The notes under the pieces: model-generated | The model's input: the letters and a program-made list of their open reading frames with translations, nothing else | The model's database searches: none | What the model was told of the DNA's origin: nothing | Made by a program: the position numbers and the translations under genes | Shown: piece by piece, positions 19,659-30,848 of the stretch | Position numbering within the stretch: position 1 is the first letter of the stretch | How the letters are laid out: each line of letters begins with the position of its first letter | Source of the DNA: Stentor coeruleus | Taxonomy: Eukaryota; Ciliophora; Heterotrichea; Heterotrichida; Stentoridae | Length of the DNA stretch: 64,000 nt | Reading direction: 5' to 3' | Assembly (NCBI GenBank): GCA_001970955.1 | Contig: MPUH01000283.1 | Coordinates: forward strand, 1 to 64,000

Positions 19659-21983
19659 ATGCTAACAATCGAAAAGATACTAAAAGCAAGAAGTCCACAA
19701 AGTGTTCGAGATATGAACGAAGATGATGAAGATGAGTCATTTCTCGGCCCTGACCAAGTAGTTTTTTCTGTATTAAGACCTTCAAAACATCCAACAAAAC
19801 AACGAATTGCCTACCTTTGGAAAAGAACGCGGATTCTTATTCGAGCCTTATCCCGTTTAATAAAAATCTGGAAAGATATCCAACTATACGGGCTATCTCA
19901 AAACCATTTAGAAACAAATTTTGCACGTAAAGAGTCTGAAGAAATTCCCACAAACTATGAAGAAGATAAATACTTATTCCACCCTGAGTCGAAATTTATA
20001 AAATCCTGGTCTTTTATTATCCTCCTTCTTTTAATCTACACTGCATCAGTAGTTCCATATAGATTATGTTTTATAGAAGAGACAATAATGAGTTGGTTTA
20101 TATTAGAAAACATTATCGACGGTTTGTTTTTTTGCGACATCATCGTAACTTTTAATTCAAGCTACCATAATGATGAGATGAAACTTATATGTAAACGTAA
20201 GGATATAGCACTTAATTATATAAAACACTGGTTTTTTATTGATCTCACAGCTTGTATCCCTGTTCAACTACTAATTTCTAGTGGTACTGATTATAACAAA
20301 CTTATAAGAATTGCTCGTATTCCTCGACTTTATAGGATTTTTCGCTTCCTCAAACTTCTAAAGTTCATGAGAATCCTTAGGTCGATTGATTTTTTCAACA
20401 AACTCCTTGAGTTACTTAAAATGACTGAAGGGATTTTAAGGATGATGAAATTTTTTATGACTGTCCTTCTTGTCATCCATGTCAATGGTTGTATTTGGTA
20501 TTTTATTGCTAGAATTGATGATACAAATAGTGAAACTTGGCTTATGAGATATAATGTTATGACTATGAATGATAGTGATTTGTATTTAATGTCAATATAT
20601 TTTGTTATGCAAACAATTGCAACTATTGGATTTGGGGATATTGTCCCAGTAACTGTATTTGAAAGGATTTACGCTTTGTTTTTAATGATAATTGGTGTTG
20701 GGTTTTATTCTTATATTGTAGGCAATTTGTCTAATATTGTCAAAACTCTTGATAATGATTTTTCCAGAATCAAATCGATGCTTGTTGGATTGAATGAGTT
20801 TGCTAAAGCGACAAAATTACCCCCACAACTTAAGGATAAGATTAAAAGGTATATTGAAACTTCATCTTTACCTACGATAAGCAGTTTTTCTAGAGAGTCA
20901 CTGATTAAAGAGTTACCGACTACATTGAAGAAAGATGTTCATATACATATGTATAAGAAAATTGTTGGCAAAATATTGTTTTTTCAGGATAAAGACGAGC
21001 AGTTTATTGCTAGATTTGTCGCTAAATTGAAGAATATGGAACTTGAAGCAGGGGAGTGTATATATTATTTTGGGGATTATGCTGAAGAGGTTTATTATAT
21101 ATGTAAAGGCCGGGTTATTATGAAATCAGAAAGTGGGATGGTTTTTAAGAATTATATGCAAGGTTCGTATTTTGGGGAGTTGGAAGTACTGAATAATATA
21201 TCGAGAAAAAGCACAGTACAAGTTGTATCCCCTAAAGCAAATCTTATGATTATAACAAAAAGAGATTTTTTTGTTATATTAAAAGACTACCCTGATGTCC
21301 TTAGCGAAATTAAAGCTACAGCTAGGTTTAGGGAACAAAAAATCGCTGAAGCTAATAGTGAAATCATAAAATCAATTTTGACATCAAGGGAGTTAAGTAA
21401 GTCCAAAACCTGCCGAGACCTAGAAAATATTGGACCGAAACCTATGATAAGTCGTCAAGGGTGGAAGCATTTCCTTAAAAACAGTCTGGGAGTTAACGAA
21501 TCCTTAGACCCTCCATGCGAACTTAAAGATTCAGTCTGGGATAAATACACAAGCATTAGAGAAACCCAAGATTTAAATAAAAAGTATCTTCAAAAAAATT
21601 CCCTAAACGAATTATTAGAACGTAGCAGCACAACAAATTTTATACCAGGCCCTTTACCATTTGTTCCATTACCAATAAAAACTTTTGCTAAACCTTATTT
21701 AAAAACTCGAAGGGACACAAATTTTAAAATAAATGAAAATTTTGATACTGTAAACTGTAGTCCTATGGTATCTTTTGCTGAATATGATGATGAAAATAAA
21801 AAAAAAAATAAAGAGGAAAATTCGATTGGAGATTTATTAAACGATTTAAGGGAAAGTGAGAAAATTGCATCAGAGAGGTTTTTAGAATTGACAAAAGAAC
21901 TTAATGAGATTTACAGTCAGCAAATTGCAATTAAAGCTAAATTAGCAAACTTTTTTGTACATAGTAGTTCTTTTAATAATTAA
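19659..21983 (+). CDS. Voltage-gated K+ channel with cyclic-nucleotide-binding domain
   Basis: 774 aa, EAG/HCN/CNG-type layout. A cytosolic N terminus of ~110 residues is followed by six TM helices. S4 is Arg-rich (IRIARIPRLYRIFRFLKLLKFMRILR, given here as the 215-242 region), and the pore filter TIATIGFGDIVP (about residues 319-330) is K+-type. A C-linker leads to a cyclic-nucleotide-binding domain (about 460-545) with GSYFGELEVL and the conserved Arg of the phosphate cassette (NISRKSTVQV). The tail has ~200 further residues ending in a helical segment. In ciliates such channels set membrane potential and ciliary or contractile responses. Ligand and gating polarity cannot be read from sequence. 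Confidence 0.93.
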   Translation: MLTIEKILKARSPQSVRDMNEDDEDESFLGPDQVVFSVLRPSKHPTKQRIAYLWKRTRILIRALSRLIKIWKDIQLYGLSQNHLETNFARKESEEIPTNYEEDKYLFHPESKFIKSWSFIILLLLIYTASVVPYRLCFIEETIMSWFILENIIDGLFFCDIIVTFNSSYHNDEMKLICKRKDIALNYIKHWFFIDLTACIPVQLLISSGTDYNKLIRIARIPRLYRIFRFLKLLKFMRILRSIDFFNKLLELLKMTEGILRMMKFFMTVLLVIHVNGCIWYFIARIDDTNSETWLMRYNVMTMNDSDLYLMSIYFVMQTIATIGFGDIVPVTVFERIYALFLMIIGVGFYSYIVGNLSNIVKTLDNDFSRIKSMLVGLNEFAKATKLPPQLKDKIKRYIETSSLPTISSFSRESLIKELPTTLKKDVHIHMYKKIVGKILFFQDKDEQFIARFVAKLKNMELEAGECIYYFGDYAEEVYYICKGRVIMKSESGMVFKNYMQGSYFGELEVLNNISRKSTVQVVSPKANLMIITKRDFFVILKDYPDVLSEIKATARFREQKIAEANSEIIKSILTSRELSKSKTCRDLENIGPKPMISRQGWKHFLKNSLGVNESLDPPCELKDSVWDKYTSIRETQDLNKKYLQKNSLNELLERSSTTNFIPGPLPFVPLPIKTFAKPYLKTRRDTNFKINENFDTVNCSPMVSFAEYDDENKKKNKEENSIGDLLNDLRESEKIASERFLELTKELNEIYSQQIAIKAKLANFFVHSSSFNN

Positions 21984-22580
21984 ATTATGTTAAAGTTAAG
22001 ATGTGGAATATTAGGAAAAATCAGTTGAGGGGTTTTGTGATTTTATATGAATAGGATGGTTTGTGGATTTATGATAGAGTTAATAATTGTATAAAATAAT
22101 AATACAAAGTCTTAAAAGTTTGTTTTGTCTGGTAAAAGCCATGATTCTTGAGATCACTTTTAGAAATGTATAGAAAAGCATTAAAGCCTAAATATTTTTC
22201 TAAAGGGAATATAAAACTGAATAAACCTGAAAGTACGCAAAAAAGGGATTTCAAGAATATAAATAATCAAAACTAAGCATATATCGAAAGGTTATAAAAA
22301 CTAGATTTATAAATATAAAATTATAAACTTAATCAAGACATAAACATAAAATCTGTATAACTTACAATTAAAACAACAAAATGCCAATCATAAATGATAG
22401 TTTTTAAACCTAATTTATTAGTTTATTATAATTTTTATTATAATAACCAAAAANAAAAACTAGATTTATAAATATAAAATTATAAACTTAATCAAGACAT
22501 AAACATTGATAGATTAAAATAATCCTAGTATAACCTTATAACTTATTTCAAATCAAAGCATTATACAAAATTCTTATAAT
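21984..22580. other. Intergenic spacer with scaffold join
   Basis: No gene seen. An N at 22454 is flanked by a duplicated stretch of about 52 bp (22297-22349 and 22455-22507). Confidence 0.6.
22297..22507. repeat. Direct repeat flanking a single N
   Basis: Two identical copies containing ACTAGATTTATAAATATAAA and ATCAAGACATAAACAT, one 105 bp upstream of the N and one directly after it. Likely an unresolved contig overlap. Confidence 0.8.
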
Positions 22581-25500
22581 ATGGAAAGCGCTAATCAAAG
22601 ACATCCCCTAAGTAGACCATCATCAGCAAGCCACTTAATTCCAGATCGTGAGCTAATCGAACACCCAATTTCTCACAAATCTTTTGCAAGCTTCCAAAAT
22701 GACCAACAAGAAAAAAATTATTCTAAACCTTTTCTCCAAGAAGCCCGGTCAACCATAGACTATATTTTAGACAATGAATCCAAATTACGTTTGATTTTCT
22801 CTATGAAAGATCAAGCCGGAAGAGGACTTCTTACAATAGAAGAATTTGCTGAATCTTTATATATGCTTGAAAACCCAAAAATCACAGAACAAGTTGTAGA
22901 GCATTTAATCAATGCGACAGGGTGTAAAAGCTCAAACAAAATCTACTATAAACGATTCCTTGAATCCCTTTCTAAAAATAAATCTTGTACTAAACGTCCT
23001 ACAGGTTCAGTTCGTTCTGATATAACTGCTAATTATAATCGCATTTCAGTCATCCCTTTAGCTAAAAAAATCTGGGAAAAACGTTTTGAAATCACCAAAT
23101 ACAGCCAAGAAGGAGGTATGCGTCCAAGGGTAATTTGCACAGCTTCTGAGCTTCTTTCTCTCCTAAAAAAATCTGCAGTTGTTTTAAACATCCATCAACT
23201 TAAAGCTATATTAAGAGAATGTGGGTTTATTCAAGCCTCACCTTTAGATCTAATAAAAGGTGTGAGGAATTTACTAGCTCCTGAGACCTCAGACGTATCA
23301 GTTTTCAGCGATATTGCCAGTCAAGCAAGTTCTTGGGTTCCAGCCTATGACGAAAACGTAGCAACTGTCAAAAAGTACCTAAACGACTACAACTTACAAG
23401 AATTCTTCCGTAAAGCTAGTAAGAAAAATGGTTCATTAGAACTTGATGACTTTGTAGTATACATCACACAACAAAGCAAAGGAGCAGTCAAAGGTTTTGA
23501 AGCAGAGCATGCATTCAGAAAAGCAGCAAAAGGTAAACTTTCAATGACCGAAAACGATTTCTGTACAAAATTCCAAACCTCTGAAAACCCTCGCAAAACC
23601 GAACTTTCCTCAATGGAAAAAGTTAAAAACTGGCTGAAAATCAACCGTTTCTCAGCATTACAAGGCTTTAAACGTCTCCTTCAACTCAGTTCATCTTCAA
23701 ATGAATTTATGTCAAAAGATCAATTCATCAAAGCAGTATCTCGTCTTGATATCTCAGGACCCGAAGCTGAGATTTTCTTCCGTTTGCTCGACACAAAAAA
23801 CGATAGTAAACTAGACGAAAACGAATTCAAAGACAAACTTTATCAAGAAAATACCGAGTTTAACGAAATGCGTGATACAATCATGTCATATGGCTTAGAC
23901 CCAAATGAAATCCTTATGAAAATGGACTTAAAAGGTAAAACAAAACTTACAATCGATGAACTTTGTCTTGCTTTACAAAGGATCGATTCATCATTAAACT
24001 CGAAAAAAGCTGTAGAAATAGCCAGGTCATTAACTGGGCTGAATTCAGATATAAATGTCAATGAATTTATAGAAAAAATATCATCACATCCTGATGCAAA
24101 TTGGATGAATTTGTTATTAGAAAAAGTGAAAAGTAAAGGGAATTATGATTATATTAAGAAATTATTTGAAGATATTGATCAGAAATGTATGGGGAAAATT
24201 GATATTGGGGCTTTTGCTGATTGTATTAACAAAGCAGGTCTTGGTTTGAATGTAAGTGAGATTGATAAGCTTAGTAGAGCTTTAAGTAGAGGTTTTAATA
24301 CTATAGACTATGTGTGGTTTTTAGAAAAAATCAGACCTAGAGCTGAGTCTAGCGATCCATTTAAAATGATAATTTCAAGGTTTTTAGTGTATTTAAAACA
24401 AAACTCTATAAGGCCTGAGGACTTTTTAACTAGATATAATGGTCGGATACAAGTGATGAAATTCGCTGAGTTCCTTAGTAACAAAATACATAAGGAACTT
24501 AATAAAAATGATGCGTTAAGATGGGCTTCAAGAATTGATGCTAATCAAGATGGATGGATTGATATAACAGACCTTATGTGTACTTTAGATAAAAACCGTG
24601 AAATTATTGAACAGGAAATTATTAATAAAGATAAAGCTGGGGTTATTATTGAGGATATTAAAAAAATATTAACTCAGAAGAAAATAGGATATCAGGAAGT
24701 ATTTAATATGTTTGATAGTGAAAGAAATGGACTTATTTCGTGTAAGGAATTTTGTGAAGGGTTAGATAGGATTATGGAAATATCCCCACCAGTCAAAATT
24801 GCATTGTTTAATTATTTTGATAAGAAAAATATGGGACTTGTGGATTTTGAGACGTTTAATGATATTTTGAAGTTTAATGATTTGAAAAATATACAGGCTA
24901 ATGATACGTGGGACTGGGAGAATGGGACTATGGAGAAGATTAGGACGTGGATTGTTATGGAGAATGTGTCGATTGAAGAAGCTTTTAGGGCGTTTGATAA
25001 AGATTTCGATGGGATTATGAGTAAGGAAGATTTAAAAAAAGCTCTTGTTGGGGTGTTGAAGCTTAAAGAACAGGAACTATCTCCTCTAAAAATCGACCGT
25101 GTTTACAAGCTTTTCGATATCTACAAACGTGATACTGTCCAATTAGCTGATTTCAAATGTATCTTTGAAGAAAAGCGTATGCCAGAATGGCGTGACTCTG
25201 CTAAGCAAGCAATAGGTCTTTTCATATCAAAAAAATATAAAAAAATCCATCACGCTTTTAATGAAATATCGAAAAAATCAACAAAAATAACCTTAGAGAA
25301 TTTCATTAATTGGGTCAATGAAAATCAAGTTCTCACAGAATATCGTCTAACAAATCAGCTTTTACAAAATCTATTTGCTTATTTAGATCCTCATAAAAAA
25401 GGATTTTTATCTCAAGAAGATTGGAATTTATGTTTAGGGAGTTTTAGTTATTCAGCCACATGTTTACAAGAAGTAAAAGACGCAATTCGAAGCAGTTTTT

Positions 25501-26603
25501 CAGATGTCAAAGGCGCTTTTGACTATTTTTTAACTTTCCACACAGGAACCCCTCCAATGAAAATCAGTATAAAAGATTTTGAAAAAGCAATAGAAAATAT
25601 TATCCCAAAAAGGTTCGGGAAAAAAGATATAAATTGTTTATGGAAAACAGTTTTTGCTGATAATTCTTTCATAAGTTTTAAAGAATTTAAAGATATATTC
25701 GATGAAGGGCGATATATGAGTAATTTCTCAGCTTCAAAAAGTAAGCCAAGTACAGTAAGTTCAAACATGGCAACATCATCATATAAAAATCCTTCAAATG
25801 AAGATCCATTAAAAAGACTTCAAGCGCTTATTAGAGCAAGTCCTTATAGTATTCAAGATATTTTTAAAGAAATGGATACTGATAATTCAGGTACAATTTC
25901 TTTATTAGAATTTCGTAATGCTATGAGAAAACTTAATATCGGACTTTCAGCAAATGATATAGATGGTCTTCTTGCTCGTATTGATACTAATAATGATGGG
26001 AAAATTGATTGGCAAGAATTCCAAAAACAATTCAAAACCTCAGATACTGAACAACAGATAAAATCAAGCTTTCAATATCGTCTTAATTCTATGAGAATTC
26101 ATATGTGCTCTTTTATGCTGTCACCACGAGATGCTTTTAATCAATTCGACATAGAACGTTCAGGGAAATTATCTTTTAATGCTTTTACGTGTTTAGTACA
26201 AAGACTTAGTGAACTTGCTAGAGAACCAACTCCAGTTTTTCCTGTAATAAAAGATTTATTTGATATTATTGATATAAGAAAAGATGGGGTTTTAGATATG
26301 AGAGAATGGTTAAATACTTTTAAAGATGCTGAAAAAAATACTTGGGAAGACTCGAGACAATATGAAGATATTTGTAAGGTTATTGTTAAAAATAGGAAAA
26401 TGCTTATGGATATGTTTGAACAAGTAGGTAGAGGAGGAAGATGTGAATATGAAAAAGCTAAAGAAGCTATGGGGGGGGTATTACAGAATTTTCCATTAGG
26501 AGATGAACATTGGCGGAAAATACTTGGAGTTGCTATTAAGGATAATATGGTGGATTATAAGACTATGTTAGATATTTGTAAACAGAGATGCACTTCAGAA
26601 TAG
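22581..26603 (+). CDS. Large multi-EF-hand calcium-binding protein
   Basis: 1340 aa with many EF-hand units along its length. Clear canonical loops include DANQDGWIDITDL (about residue 655), DKDFDGIMSKEDL (~810), DTDNSGTISLLEF (~1100) and DTNNDGKIDWQEF (~1135). Others are degenerate, for example DTKNDSKLDENEF and DKKNMGLVDFETF. No TM segment or signal peptide, so it is cytosolic or cytoskeletal. Length and repeat density recall axonemal EFCAB6-type proteins, but that is an inference. A role in calcium-driven contraction or ciliary control is plausible for a heterotrich. The base composition shifts from C-rich to G-rich and back within the gene, without a frame break. Confidence 0.9.
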   Translation: MESANQRHPLSRPSSASHLIPDRELIEHPISHKSFASFQNDQQEKNYSKPFLQEARSTIDYILDNESKLRLIFSMKDQAGRGLLTIEEFAESLYMLENPKITEQVVEHLINATGCKSSNKIYYKRFLESLSKNKSCTKRPTGSVRSDITANYNRISVIPLAKKIWEKRFEITKYSQEGGMRPRVICTASELLSLLKKSAVVLNIHQLKAILRECGFIQASPLDLIKGVRNLLAPETSDVSVFSDIASQASSWVPAYDENVATVKKYLNDYNLQEFFRKASKKNGSLELDDFVVYITQQSKGAVKGFEAEHAFRKAAKGKLSMTENDFCTKFQTSENPRKTELSSMEKVKNWLKINRFSALQGFKRLLQLSSSSNEFMSKDQFIKAVSRLDISGPEAEIFFRLLDTKNDSKLDENEFKDKLYQENTEFNEMRDTIMSYGLDPNEILMKMDLKGKTKLTIDELCLALQRIDSSLNSKKAVEIARSLTGLNSDINVNEFIEKISSHPDANWMNLLLEKVKSKGNYDYIKKLFEDIDQKCMGKIDIGAFADCINKAGLGLNVSEIDKLSRALSRGFNTIDYVWFLEKIRPRAESSDPFKMIISRFLVYLKQNSIRPEDFLTRYNGRIQVMKFAEFLSNKIHKELNKNDALRWASRIDANQDGWIDITDLMCTLDKNREIIEQEIINKDKAGVIIEDIKKILTQKKIGYQEVFNMFDSERNGLISCKEFCEGLDRIMEISPPVKIALFNYFDKKNMGLVDFETFNDILKFNDLKNIQANDTWDWENGTMEKIRTWIVMENVSIEEAFRAFDKDFDGIMSKEDLKKALVGVLKLKEQELSPLKIDRVYKLFDIYKRDTVQLADFKCIFEEKRMPEWRDSAKQAIGLFISKKYKKIHHAFNEISKKSTKITLENFINWVNENQVLTEYRLTNQLLQNLFAYLDPHKKGFLSQEDWNLCLGSFSYSATCLQEVKDAIRSSFSDVKGAFDYFLTFHTGTPPMKISIKDFEKAIENIIPKRFGKKDINCLWKTVFADNSFISFKEFKDIFDEGRYMSNFSASKSKPSTVSSNMATSSYKNPSNEDPLKRLQALIRASPYSIQDIFKEMDTDNSGTISLLEFRNAMRKLNIGLSANDIDGLLARIDTNNDGKIDWQEFQKQFKTSDTEQQIKSSFQYRLNSMRIHMCSFMLSPRDAFNQFDIERSGKLSFNAFTCLVQRLSELAREPTPVFPVIKDLFDIIDIRKDGVLDMREWLNTFKDAEKNTWEDSRQYEDICKVIVKNRKMLMDMFEQVGRGGRCEYEKAKEAMGGVLQNFPLGDEHWRKILGVAIKDNMVDYKTMLDICKQRCTSE

Positions 26604-27110
26604 ATATTACAAGATAGAAATTTTAAATAAAAAATAGGATTTTTTTATAAAGGAAGTAAAGGTTTTGATGTGATTTTTTTTGTTTGGATAAGAATTATGC
26701 CTTGCTTGGAGGAAGATTTTAGAGTAAGTGTTCAATTGGGTGTTAGGGTGATGTGGTAGGTAGGGATAATATAGAAAAATGTATGCATGAATGAGTTTTT
26801 TGTAAAGATTCTGGAGGGATGCTGTACTTTATTATCAAATTCATTGTAAAAACAATAGACAACAATAGAGATCCCAGTATCCATCCAAAATCCGTATCTC
26901 TTCAAGCTAAAAAGATCAACCTCTATTCACAATTATACTAATTTCTCTGAACTTCACAGAATTTCGAATTCAAATTTCTTCAAGATTTTTAACACTTTAT
27001 CCCCTCTATCAACCCACACATCACATGAACTTATTTTGTGATTCGCTTTATTAAACTAGACTAATTAGAAAAATCTTATCTAATAATTCTCTAAAGCAAA
27101 AATAGCCTTG
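26604..27110. other. Spacer after the EF-hand gene
   Basis: G-rich to about 26815, then C-rich. Contains the telomere-like octamer TGTTAGGG at 26741-26748. Confidence 0.5.
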
Positions 27111-27359
27111 ATGAAAACTCAGATTTTTTTAAAGGAAATCGAAAGAAAAAAAGTTGAAATTTCAAAGAATTTTACCTTGTGGCAAGCTGAGAGACTTCCT
27201 GCTTATCAGAAGTTCTTAAAAAAGATAAACACATCAAATTTTTTGTCAAGAAAAGCATGCTTGAAATTGTAAGAATTTGAGAAAATTTGCAAGAGGATAT
27301 ATGCGAAATATGTGAAAAATCAAATCAAAAAACATAATTCACGTTCTGATGATAAATAA
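27111..27359 (+). CDS. Small unknown ORF with an internal TAA
   Basis: ATG at 27111 gives 53 codons to a TAA at 27270-27272, and the same frame then continues 28 codons to TAA 27357-27359. The product is Lys-rich and helical (KEIERKKVEISKNF...EFEKICKRIYAKYV) with normal residue use. No 15-nt intron removes the internal stop. The upstream flank is C-rich, as before other + strand genes. Family unknown; it may be a short gene, a relic or carry a base error. Confidence 0.3.
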
Positions 27360-28039
27360 TCTGAACACTCAGCATGATTTCTTTTGATTTCTTAGACTAC
27401 ATACACAGAAATTCACTTTCCTAATACAAAATCTAATAATTAAAGTACTTTTAAGAATTCCCATTCTTCAAAGCAATCAATTTTTACATTCAAACTCAGT
27501 TTTATAGATTTACAATGATTTCCATAGCACACATTCAATATTAATTCCAAAAAATCATTGTCTTAACCCATATTTTCATAAATCCCTAAAATATTCTCTT
27601 CCTTCAATACAAAACCCCTCACAATCAGACATTTTGTCACACTATAAAACTCTAAAAATATTTATTTAAGCATTTTATAATTATTACTATGACCGATTAT
27701 TAAAAAAATGCTTCGGAACATGCAAGACCTCTTTATCTATATCTCAACATATTTTCAGCTAATAACGAAGAAACCCCAAAAAAAAATCCTAAGTTAGAAT
27801 ATAATGAATATACCAAAAAAATTACTTATATACACCTATTTACAAGTATACTAAAGATGATATTTGGAAAATCTAACAAATAATTAGACACAAGTTTTAT
27901 TGGAATTTTAAGCAAAAATCTGTGGTCAAAAAAAAATATTTTAGTTTATTGAATTTTTTACCCTTATTAGGGATAAATATTAAACTGATTTTGCTCACTG
28001 AAAATAACCGAATATTTTAATGGTTTTTATAACTATAAA
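27360..28039. other. Intergenic spacer
   Basis: C/A-rich upstream flank of the Myb gene. Nothing else supported. Confidence 0.55.
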
Positions 28040-28699
28040 ATGAAAGACAACCTTAAATATAAAAAGCTCTGGTCACTTGATGTAAGGCATATTCAGGAAG
28101 ACAAAGTTCTTGAAGATTATGTAGAGTTGTATGGGCGGAAAAACTGGAAAAAGATTGCAAAAAAGTTGACATTGCAAATTTCAAGTAAAAGAACAGCTAA
28201 ACAATGCAGAGAGAGATGGGAAAATAAAATAAAATTTCAACATGCTCCTTGCTTTTGGTCCGAAGCTGAAGAAAAACTTCTTTTCTCTTTGCACATGACG
28301 TTTGGAAACAAATGGGCTATAATTTCTAAGTATTTTCCTGGAAAAAGTTCAAATTCCATAAAAAACAACTTTTATTCGACCATCAGAAGGAACATTCGTC
28401 GATATAATAAAGGAAAAAATCATGATATGCAGCTTAAAGGTCCAATAAACAAGCTGATAAAAGTTCCTGAGTTCAGAGAAATCCTTACTACCAGTAAAAA
28501 AGTTGGTAAAGAATATTTTTTGAGTGTAAAATTACCTTTTGAAAGTTTTGCATTCTTAGATAAGGAAACAAACTTTGAAAAAGATTTACAAGCTGAGAAT
28601 GAAATAAGCAATGACGATTTAGAGTTGTTTTTAGCTTTTGACGACGAGTCTTTTCCTCGTTTTGAAGTGAATAGATATGAAATAGAAGAGTTTAGTTAA
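28040..28699 (+). CDS. Two-repeat Myb/SANT DNA-binding protein
   Basis: 219 aa. Two Myb repeats lie at about residues 10-65 and 68-120. Repeat one has EDKVLEDYVELYGRKNWKKIA...RTAKQCRERW; repeat two has FWSEAEEKLLFSLHMTFGNKWAIISKYFPGKSSNSIKNNFYS. The first repeat is the R2 type and the second the R3 type, in which bulky residues replace some tryptophans. The C terminus is acidic (NDDLELFLAFDDESF), possibly an activation region. It is a nuclear transcription regulator by family. Targets unknown. Confidence 0.9.
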   Translation: MKDNLKYKKLWSLDVRHIQEDKVLEDYVELYGRKNWKKIAKKLTLQISSKRTAKQCRERWENKIKFQHAPCFWSEAEEKLLFSLHMTFGNKWAIISKYFPGKSSNSIKNNFYSTIRRNIRRYNKGKNHDMQLKGPINKLIKVPEFREILTTSKKVGKEYFLSVKLPFESFAFLDKETNFEKDLQAENEISNDDLELFLAFDDESFPRFEVNRYEIEEFS

Positions 28700-30848
28700 T
28701 AATCTCAAGAAATTAAGTTCATTTTCACAACATTAAACTTTATAATCAATAACTCTCATAAGAAAACATAAAATGACTCAATAAATTTAAATTCATTCTG
28801 TGCTTAATCAGAAACTCAAATTGCTGTTCAACAAAGTTCTTCGCAAAAAAAATTAAGATTTATTCTAAAATATCCAAACTATACAAACATAATTGCATAT
28901 CAACTAAATATAATCAACCAAATCTTCTCATTTTTACTCAAAAACAACTTATAATCATTATATCTTATAGATAGGCTATAACAAATTGTGAGAGAAGCCT
29001 TACACCATTTTCTAAGAACCATGGCTGAAAATAAATCTAAAATCATATCGACTGAGTAAGTAGGTTTATAAACACTTAAAATTATAAAATAAACAAATCG
29101 ATGAAATATATTATATTCAACTTAAACAAAAAACTCTGGATAATAAATTAAGTTAGTTAGATAATTATAATAAAAATAGATAACCTTTAGAATATTAACT
29201 TAGAAAATGGGAATACTAAATACAGGTTTGAAAATTGAAGAGAATAAGTTTTAATTTTCTTAGTAGAAAAAGCTAAAATTAGATATAAAGGTAGAATGTG
29301 CTTATTGAAAAGTAAAAATTATAAGGTCTGGGAAGGTTCTTTTAATGCTTTTTAATAAAAAGCAATCGAAAATAGTTAAAAAAATTAAGAAGAATGGGTA
29401 AAAGGTTGGAGTCAGGGTTTTTTAAAGGTGATGATTTGTCTTTGTGTTGATATTTTTGTTTTTCTTTTGCTGTTTTATGTTACCAGTTGTGTTTTTTTTC
29501 TGCGTCTATCTAGAGGTGGGATTTTATACCCAATTCTCGGTTATTTTGTTTATGCGTGATCGTGACGGGGGTTGTATTAGAATATCTCTGAATTAATTTA
29601 CTAATTAACATATTTATCTTCACATATTCCATTTATTATATACACTTAATACATTTTCTAATAATTATTTTCCCTTGGGTTACTATGATTGTAAATACCT
29701 ACTTGCTTATATTTTCTTTTCTGATAATTCTATAAAATATTCTTTAAAGCTAAAATAGTTTTCTAATATAATAATTTTGTATTAGTTTTCAATGGGAGTC
29801 TAAAATATTATTTATTACTGTCCTTTTTACACTATAAGTCTGAAATCAAAGTTTATTTGAGAATTTACAAATATTTAGTTTTATATAAGTATTCTGGCTT
29901 GTGAAATATTATTTTCAAAAGCATTTGAATTTTTTTCTCATTGCCAAAATTGAACTTAATGATATTTAGTATAAGAAAGTTTATATTATATAAAAGAAAA
30001 ATTTCGCTTGAGGAAATGCAAGATTTTAGGTAATTTAAGGTCTTGATTGAATACTATAAAAAATTAGCAGTGCGCAATTTTCAATACATGTATTTATGGG
30101 AAAAAATGCATAAAGTTCGGATAGTTTTGAAGGAAAATGAAGTTTTACACGCCTTAGGATTTATAAGATTTTAGGAATTCATAACAGAATCTTAGAAATA
30201 ATTTAAATTTTATACAATATTATTACTATACCTTTTATTAAACTTAAAATATCACTATGGCTTATTATCTAAAAATCTTATACTAATTTACATATTTTAT
30301 TCATACAATATGATTTATCAAATACAAAAACATAATAATTTCATAATATCCGAAGTTTATTAATAAACTTTTGATAGATTTCAATATATAAATTCTAAAC
30401 AAAATCTTAAATATTATAATCCACTGTTTATATCTATTTTAGTTTAAAAGTATAAACCTAAAACAATTTATTTATAAATAGTTGATGAAGAACTGTAAGT
30501 ATTAGAAAAAAATATTTTATAAGATAATCTGTTAGAAATTTTTAAATTATTACCCTATTTTTAAAGATAAATTGTTATTAGAAAGTTTATGTTTTTTATA
30601 TTAAAATCTATAAAGTCTGAGATTAATTCAATATTTAATAAACTTTTGGAACTCTTATAACAAATTAGGCATAGTAAATTTATTAGAGATTATCAAAAGA
30701 TTTTAGAATTCATATTTTAAAGTAATTACATTTTTTATTAAGAAAATTATAGGATGAAAAATGTAAAGGAGAAGAAAAACATGATACAGGAAAAGTTTAG
30801 TAGTTGAAATTTTATGTGAAAAACTATAATTAGTTGGCTTTATGTATA
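28700..30848. other. Long gene-poor spacer
   Basis: 2.1 kb, mostly AT. A locally GC-richer patch sits at about 29400-29595 (listed separately). A 12-codon ORF at 29021-29059 is too short to call. No gene supported. Confidence 0.5.
29400..29595 (+). other. GC-richer patch, possible non-coding RNA
   Basis: Stands out from the surrounding AT-rich spacer, with segments such as TAGAGGTGGGATTTTATACC and GCGTGATCGTGACGGGGG. It contains GTGATGA (a C-box match) near 29427 and CTGA near 29586, but these are far apart for a simple C/D snoRNA. No known RNA recognised. Confidence 0.15.

Noticed and set aside
29021-29059. 12-codon ORF in a good start context
   Set aside because: Too short to support; no 15-nt intron extends it.
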